Assembly: GCF_001885215.1 (NCBI RefSeq)
Contig: NZ_CP018091.1
Span: 1,550,001 to 1,614,000, forward strand
Source: Synechococcus sp. SynAce01
GTDB lineage: Bacteria > Cyanobacteriota > Cyanobacteriia > PCC-6307 > Cyanobiaceae
Length of the DNA stretch: 64,000 bases
Direction: 5' to 3'
Shown piece after piece: positions 59,194 to 64,000 of this stretch (its first letter is position 1; every line of letters begins with the position of its first letter). A program made the translations under genes and the position numbers. The notes under the pieces were generated by a model. It did no database searches. It was given only the letters and a program-made list of their open reading frames with translations, and was not told where the DNA came from.

Positions 59194-60606
59194 ATGACGG
59201 AGCTGGCGTCCCTTCCCGTCGGTCCACCCCAGGGTTCCTCCACCCCCGGTTTCGGCACCGATGGCATCCGTGGCCGGGTCGGCACCCTGATCACCCCAGC
59301 GCTGGCCCTGCAGGTGGGCTACTGGTGCGGCCATGTGCTGCCGGCCAAGGGGCCCGTGCTGATCGGCATGGACTCCCGCACCAGCAGTCCGATGCTGGCT
59401 GCGGCGCTGACGGCGGGCCTGACCGCTGCGGGCCGTGAAGTGTGGAACCTCGGGCTTTGTCCTACCCCGGCGGTTCCCGGCAGCATCCGCCGCCTGGGAG
59501 CGGCCGGAGGGTTGATGGTTTCCGCCAGCCACAACCCACCGGAAGACAACGGCATCAAGTTGTTCGGCTCCTCCGGCGCCAAACTCAGCAGAGAGGTGCA
59601 GCAGGCCATCGAAGCCGGTCTGCGCGGTGAGCCTGGGGCCACCGCCACGAACGACCGGGGGGAAGATGGGGCCTACCGCTGCGGCCCGGCCCACCAACGC
59701 ACCGACTTGCTGGCTGACTACAGCACCGCGTTGCTGGAGAGCGTGGCGGGAAGCCGTCTGCAGGGCTGCAAAATCGTTCTCGATCTCTGCTGGGGATCGG
59801 CCACCGCCTGTGGCGTTGAGGTGTTCCGGGCCCTGGGCGCCGACCTCCAGGTGCTGCATGGCGAGCCCGATGGACGCCGCATCAATGTGGGTTGCGGCAG
59901 CACCCACCTGGAGCCATTACGCCAGGCTGTGCTGGCGTCAGGGGCCCAGATGGGCTTTGCCTTTGATGGCGATGCCGATCGCATGCTGGCCGTCGATGGC
60001 CGCGGCCGGGTGGTGGACGGCGATCAGATTCTCTTTCTCTGGGGTGGGGCCCTGCAGGAAGCCGCCCAGCTGCCGGACAACCGCCTGGTGGCCACGGTGA
60101 TGTCCAACCTCGGCTTCGAGCGGGCCTGGCAGGGCCGTGGCGGCCTACTCGATCGCACCGCCGTCGGCGACCAGCATGTCCACGCCGCCATGGAGGCCAG
60201 CGGTGCGGCCCTGGGCGGTGAACAATCCGGCCACATCCTTTCGCTGCAGCACGGCATGAGCGGCGATGGCCTGCTCACAGCCCTGCAGGTGGCCAGCCTG
60301 ATCCATGGCCGGGGCGGGTCCCTGGCTGAGTGGATGGAGAGCAGTTTCCGTCCCTACCCCCAGCGGCTGGTCAATGTCATCGTCCCCGCCCTGGAACGCC
60401 GCCAGCACTGGCAGCAGAGTGAGCCATTACGCCGGGCAGTGGAGCAGGCGGAAGCCTCGATGGCCGGCTCCGGCCGGGTGCTGGTGCGGGCCAGCGGCAC
60501 CGAACCACTCCTGCGTGTGATGGTCGAGGCGGCCGAGCAGGACCAGGTGGATCACTGGTCGTCCCATCTGGCGGCCCTGGCCCAGTCCGAGCTCAACCCG
60601 GCCTGA
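59194..60606 (+). CDS. glmM: phosphoglucosamine mutase
   Basis: 470 residues from ATG 59194. Converts glucosamine-6-phosphate (from GlmS) to glucosamine-1-phosphate. Features: FGTDGIRGRVG at the N-terminus; the phospho-serine loop MVSASHNPPEDNGIKLFG; metal loop FAFDGDADRMLAVD; sugar loop GEQSGHI; phosphate-binding RASGTEPLLRVMVEA. Usual length. Its end overlaps by 14 bp with the convergent BadF-type gene. Confidence 0.97.
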   Translation: MTELASLPVGPPQGSSTPGFGTDGIRGRVGTLITPALALQVGYWCGHVLPAKGPVLIGMDSRTSSPMLAAALTAGLTAAGREVWNLGLCPTPAVPGSIRRLGAAGGLMVSASHNPPEDNGIKLFGSSGAKLSREVQQAIEAGLRGEPGATATNDRGEDGAYRCGPAHQRTDLLADYSTALLESVAGSRLQGCKIVLDLCWGSATACGVEVFRALGADLQVLHGEPDGRRINVGCGSTHLEPLRQAVLASGAQMGFAFDGDADRMLAVDGRGRVVDGDQILFLWGGALQEAAQLPDNRLVATVMSNLGFERAWQGRGGLLDRTAVGDQHVHAAMEASGAALGGEQSGHILSLQHGMSGDGLLTALQVASLIHGRGGSLAEWMESSFRPYPQRLVNVIVPALERRQHWQQSEPLRRAVEQAEASMAGSGRVLVRASGTEPLLRVMVEAAEQDQVDHWSSHLAALAQSELNPA

Positions 60607-61603
60607 TCCGCAGGCTGTTGATCGGCAGGCTGTCGGCGGCCAGCCACAGGGCTCCCTGACAGGCATCACCGCGGGCAGTCACGCTGCTGGCATCCGGCAG
60701 GACATGGCCCAGGGCGGCGGTGAAGGCGGCGGCGAAGCGGGGCAGGTGCGTCAGGGCGCCCCCGAGTCCGCAGACCTGCGCCTGCTCCATGGCCAGGGCG
60801 CGGGCGACACCGTGCACCAGGCCCGCCAGACCGAGGGCCGAGGCGTCGAGCACGGCCTGGGCTTCGGCGTCTCCCCTGGCGGCCAGAGCGTCCACCGTCG
60901 GCGCGAGCCGGGCAAAGCCTGCCGCGCCGAAGTTGGGGTCCACCGCCAGGGCCTTGATGGTCTGGGCAGAGGCTGGCTGGGCTAAGGCCTGCCAGATCGC
61001 CTGCCGCAAGGGGGATTCGCCGCGGCGTCCATCGGCCATCTCCAGGGAGAGGCTCAAGGCGTCGCGCCCGATGTCGCAGGCGGAGCCGGAGCGATCCAGC
61101 AGCCAGCCCCAGCCTCCGCAGCGGTGTTCCCGGCCGGCCGAATCCTGGCCCAAGGCGATGCTGCCGGTGCCGCTGATCACCACGATGCCGGCGCTGTTGC
61201 CCTGGAGGTCGCCATGGGCCCCGCGCAGGGCCGTGCGCTCATCGCCGGTGACCAAAACCTGGGGCAAGGGCATGGCCAGCGCGGCGGCCGCCAGGGCCCT
61301 GCCTTGTTCTTGGATGGCGGTGCCCTGCTCGATGCCGCTGGCCCCGACGGCGGCCGCTGCGAGATCGGGCTGCGTTCCGGGCCCGAGGGCCTGGCCAAGG
61401 CTGGTTGTCAGCGCCAGCGCAAAACGCTCCGGCCCCCCGCTCGCCGCCAGATGGCTGACCCCCGGACCTCTGCCCTCGGCCACGGTGAACAGGCGTCCAT
61501 CGCCGCGCAGGCGGGCCAGTCGGCAGGTGGTGTGGGTCTGGCCGGCATCGAAGCCAGCCAGCAGGGGACCTGCGATCGCTCCGCTTTCAGTGGTTGCGGT
61601 CAT
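60593..61603 (-). CDS. BadF/BadG/BcrA/BcrD-type ATPase, probable N-acetylglucosamine kinase
   Basis: 336 residues from ATG 61603. ASKHA-fold kinase: LLAGFDAGQTHTTCRLA (phosphate-1), AVGASGIEQG, LVTGDERTALRGAH, VISGTGSIALGQDSAGREHRCGGWG and LLDRSGSACDIGRDAL. The last two blocks are those of GlcNAc kinases (NagK/N-acetylglucosamine kinase of the BadF family). It may recycle GlcNAc from the cell wall. Tail-to-tail with glmM supports a wall-sugar context. Start overlaps the ictB-like stop by 17 bp. Confidence 0.88.
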   Translation of the reverse strand: MTATTESGAIAGPLLAGFDAGQTHTTCRLARLRGDGRLFTVAEGRGPGVSHLAASGGPERFALALTTSLGQALGPGTQPDLAAAAVGASGIEQGTAIQEQGRALAAAALAMPLPQVLVTGDERTALRGAHGDLQGNSAGIVVISGTGSIALGQDSAGREHRCGGWGWLLDRSGSACDIGRDALSLSLEMADGRRGESPLRQAIWQALAQPASAQTIKALAVDPNFGAAGFARLAPTVDALAARGDAEAQAVLDASALGLAGLVHGVARALAMEQAQVCGLGGALTHLPRFAAAFTAALGHVLPDASSVTARGDACQGALWLAADSLPINSLRIRPG

Positions 61604-62945
61604 CTGACGGGGGCAGGACGGCCAGGGTGGCCAGGCAGAGCCAAGCGGTCAGTTGAACTTCCGGCCGGAAAAAGATCGTGTCGGTGAGGCCCTGCACCCC
61701 GAGGCCGACGATGGCCGCCAGGGCCCCGATCGCCGGCAGGGCCAGGCCTGCCGGGCTGCGCAACTGGCTCAGGCCGCAGCGGACACTGCTCCAGAACAGG
61801 CCAAGTCCGGCGAGCAGCCCCGGCAGCCCCCCCTCGACGGCCAGTTCCAGGGGAATGGAATAGGCGCTGAGGGCATTGAACTTGGGCTGTTGGTAGAGGG
61901 GGTAGATCAGGTTGAAGGCGTTGTTCCCCGGGCCGATGCCCAGCCAGGGGCGGTCCTGAATCATCTGCAGGACCGCCATCCAGACGTTGATGCGGAAATT
62001 GTTGGAGCTGTCTTCCCGACCTGCCAGCAAACTCATCAGCCGCACCTGCAGCGGCTCCACCAGGGCGATCGCTACCGCCAGGGCCGCAGCTCCGAGCAGC
62101 AGCAGCAACAACGGAAACAGGCGTTGCCAGAGCACGGGCCAGTGTCCGATCCAGCGCCAGACCAGCAACAGTCCCAGGCTGCCCAGGGCTGCCACCAGGC
62201 CCAGCCAGCCTCCGCGGCTGTAGGTGAAGTAGAGGGCCGTACTGCCCAATAGCAGCGAGGTGAGCGCGAAAAGGCGGCCACCTACGCCCCGCCAACGCAG
62301 CAGGGCCACCACCGCCAGCGGCAGGATCGGCAGCAGATAGCCCGCCAGCAGGTTGGGGTTCCCCAGGGTGCTGTAGATCCGCACAGTGCCGCGGGCGACT
62401 GAATTCGGATCCGACCAGCGGGCCAGGGCAGAGGAATCGACGTAAAGCTGGCGGATGCCGATCACCGACGCCAGCAACTGACCAGCCAGCAGGGCGGCCA
62501 CGATCCGGTCCCACCAAGCCGGAGAGTTCGCCAGCAACTGGCGCATCAGGGCATAGACGCCGAGGTAGCTGAGCAGCTTCAGCAGGCCCTTGGCGGCGGC
62601 GGTGGGAACCGGCGAGAAGCCTGTGGCCAGCACCGCCACCCCCAGCAGCAGCAGCAACCAGCCGCTGATCGGTCCGATCCGCCCCGCTGGCGTCCGCAGC
62701 GCCCAGAGCATCCAGAGCAGGCCGCAGGCCAGAACCAGCAGGGCCAGGCCCGCCCGGGTCAGGAACGGCAGGCCGGCCATCAAGATGCAGAGCACCAGCC
62801 CCGAGAGGCCGGCCAGCTGCCGTGACAACAAACCGGTTGGGGCGTCAGCCAGCAGGCCCTGCCAGCGCAGCAACCAGGGAACCGGCGCGGGGATCGGCGC
62901 AGGGATGGCCGGTGGAATTGGCGGGGCTGGAGCGGCGGCCGGCAT
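61587..62945 (-). CDS. IctB / O-antigen ligase-like membrane protein
   Basis: 452 residues from ATG 62945. After a Pro/Ala-rich start there are about 10-12 helices. The Wzy_C-type block lies in TLGNPNLLAGYLLPILPL, TYSRGGWLGLVAALGSL, and RINVWMAVLQMIQDRPWLGIGPGNNAFNLIYPLY. Cyanobacterial members were named IctB (inorganic carbon accumulation), but the domain is that of O-antigen ligases and a glycan role is more likely. Overlaps the BadF-type gene start; same strand as trmB. Confidence 0.92.
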   Translation of the reverse strand: MPAAAPAPPIPPAIPAPIPAPVPWLLRWQGLLADAPTGLLSRQLAGLSGLVLCILMAGLPFLTRAGLALLVLACGLLWMLWALRTPAGRIGPISGWLLLLLGVAVLATGFSPVPTAAAKGLLKLLSYLGVYALMRQLLANSPAWWDRIVAALLAGQLLASVIGIRQLYVDSSALARWSDPNSVARGTVRIYSTLGNPNLLAGYLLPILPLAVVALLRWRGVGGRLFALTSLLLGSTALYFTYSRGGWLGLVAALGSLGLLLVWRWIGHWPVLWQRLFPLLLLLLGAAALAVAIALVEPLQVRLMSLLAGREDSSNNFRINVWMAVLQMIQDRPWLGIGPGNNAFNLIYPLYQQPKFNALSAYSIPLELAVEGGLPGLLAGLGLFWSSVRCGLSQLRSPAGLALPAIGALAAIVGLGVQGLTDTIFFRPEVQLTAWLCLATLAVLPPSDDRNH

Positions 62946-62989
62946 CAGACGGGTTGGGAAATCGCTGCGGAAGGTGCTGGATCGGGGCC

Positions 62990-63694
62990 TTACGCAGCGC
63001 TGATGGCGCGATTATGGGTGGCCTCGGCAACCGCCTCCAGCCTGGCGAGGGGTCGCAACGCTGCCGTTGTGCGCTGGTAGAGCACCCGGTAGACGGGTTG
63101 GCCTTGGCTGAGCACGTGCTGCTCCCGCTCGCTGGCCACCGGCAGCGGATTGGTCGTTCGCCAGGGCCGTGGGTCAGTTCTGGGCCGATCGAAGGCGCCG
63201 CAGGCTTCGCTGAGCGCCACCATCGGCTCGATCACAGCGGCGACATCGCTCTGCAGGAACAGCTCGCCTCCCGGGGCGAGGGCGCTGGCGATGGCATGGA
63301 GAAGCGCTGGTTGCAGCACACGGCGCTTCTGGTGTTTCCGCTTGAACCAGGGATCGGGAAACTGGATCGTCACCCGTTGCAGCTGGCCGGGCGGCAGAGC
63401 GGTGAGCCAGTCCTGGAGGCTCACATTGGCGTTGCAGAACCGGAAAGCAACATTGCCGAGCCCCAGATGCTCGCGGTCGCGCTCGGCGGCGTCAACGAGG
63501 CCTCGGCGAATTTCGACTCCGAAGAAGTTCCAATCCGGCTGCTGGGGAGCCAGCGCCAGCAGGAAGCGGCCCCTGGCGCTGCCGATGTCGAGGTGAAGGG
63601 GTTGGCGCGGATGGCTGAAGAGGGCCTGTGGCGGTGGCAGGGTCCGCGGCTGCTGGTGGACGCTGCTGAGCGGATTGACGTGCTGACGCACCAT
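62990..63694 (-). CDS. trmB: tRNA (guanine-N7-)-methyltransferase
   Basis: 234 residues from ATG 63694 ([12 protein letters not shown]), 4 bp after the FIST gene stop. Methylates G46 of tRNA using SAM. Seen: [16 protein letters not shown] (SAM loop), [42 protein letters not shown] (the family signature) and LFLQSDV. The open frame extends upstream but belongs to the other frame of the FIST region. Confidence 0.97.
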   Translation of the reverse strand: MVRQHVNPLSSVHQQPRTLPPPQALFSHPRQPLHLDIGSARGRFLLALAPQQPDWNFFGVEIRRGLVDAAERDREHLGLGNVAFRFCNANVSLQDWLTALPPGQLQRVTIQFPDPWFKRKHQKRRVLQPALLHAIASALAPGGELFLQSDVAAVIEPMVALSEACGAFDRPRTDPRPWRTTNPLPVASEREQHVLSQGQPVYRVLYQRTTAALRPLARLEAVAEATHNRAISAA

Positions 63695-63698
63695 CCGC

Positions 63699-64000
63699 TC
63701 ACTCCCCCGCCGCCGCCTGGTCCGGCGGGATGTTGGGCACCAGAAAGCCCCAGCTGGCGGTGTAGCCATGCAGATAGGTGGTGCCGGCCACGGGGCCGAT
63801 TTCGCCATTGCAGAAGGCGCCGGCGATGGGCAGGGCGGGGAACTGCTCATGGCAGAGCGTCACGTCGCCATCCGGCTGGCCATAGAGCCCCTGGCCCCGA
63901 CCCAGGCAGGCAAACACCAGGGCGGCGAGCGGGGTGCTTTCGTGTGTGGCCTGGCGGCGCAGCAACAGGCGTAGCTCCTGGCGTGAGGCGGCGGCATCAC
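63699..64000 (-). CDS. FIST domain protein, C-terminal part
   Basis: Frame open to the window edge, so the 5' part lies beyond 64000. The visible 100 residues include [46 protein letters not shown] and [15 protein letters not shown], the end of the FIST_C domain. FIST proteins are thought to sense small ligands such as amino acids and often connect to signalling. Just upstream of trmB and probably co-transcribed. Confidence 0.9.
   Translation of the reverse strand, partial: DAAASRQELRLLLRRQATHESTPLAALVFACLGRGQGLYGQPDGDVTLCHEQFPALPIAGAFCNGEIGPVAGTTYLHGYTASWGFLVPNIPPDQAAAGE

Overview
The window is chromosomal DNA of a high-GC picocyanobacterium, most likely a Cyanobium or a related freshwater/estuarine Synechococcus (alpha-cyanobacterium). 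This rests on photosystem genes (psaC, psbK, psbI, psbN, psbH), NtcA, ThyX instead of an obvious ThyA, many cyanobacteria-only families (DUF3155, DUF4079, DUF1997, DUF3181, DUF3146, DUF3084, DUF3769) and strongly GC-biased third codon positions. Genes are tightly packed on both strands, with many ATGA/GTGA overlaps and convergent overlaps of 4-40 bp. I see no CRISPR array, intact insertion sequence or prophage.

Layout. 1-1677: end of an M20 amidohydrolase, a small membrane protein and a HEAT-repeat protein. 1700-3301: TPP riboswitch and thiC. 3302 to about 7477: an AT-richer accessory block between thiC and the housekeeping run, holding a GrpB-like protein, a glutamate-receptor-like ion channel, an NTF2-like secreted protein, a short-chain dehydrogenase with an in-frame stop, and a LysR gene cut off after its DNA-binding domain. 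7478-8569: a GT2-GtrA glycosyltransferase. 8727-14746: tkt, fabF, acpP, then divergent psaC and glmS. 14743-25382: a CBS-domain transporter-like protein, a Gfo/Idh oxidoreductase, a large phosphorylase-kinase-alpha/beta-like protein, a WecG-type glycosyltransferase, tgt-psbK, cobS, a histidine kinase and DUF3155. 25501-35276: esterase, purH, DUF4079, DUF1997, ispH, amt, sfsA, murJ and small conserved proteins. 35384-41627: tRNA-Arg(ACG), glyA, a WecA-like transferase, cinA, leuC and leuD. 41635-50440: a very large LptD-like outer-membrane protein, psbI, a GH38 alpha-mannosidase, psbN, psbH, tatA, pth and DUF3146. 50456-55143: a YqgF-like protein, DUF3084, ntcA with a recognisable NtcA-type promoter, a degenerate CobO-like P-loop protein, dcd and thyX. 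55196-64000: thioredoxin-like protein, NIL-ferredoxin, membrane proteins, lytic transglycosylase, glmM, a BadF-type kinase, an IctB/O-antigen-ligase-like protein, trmB and the end of a FIST protein.

Functional themes are photosystem small subunits, envelope building (glmS, glmM, murJ, WecA- and WecG-like enzymes, LptD-like protein, lytic transglycosylase), nitrogen control (ntcA, amt) and nucleotide/cofactor synthesis (purH, dcd, thyX, thiC, cobS, ispH). Points most worth following up: the glutamate-receptor-like channel with a non-canonical filter; the LptD-like protein with a second barrel carrying a PagL-like His-x-Ser...Glu pattern; the in-frame TGA in the dehydrogenase; a near-identical inverted repeat bracketing part of the accessory block; and 15-bp tandem repeat arrays that recur at gene ends.
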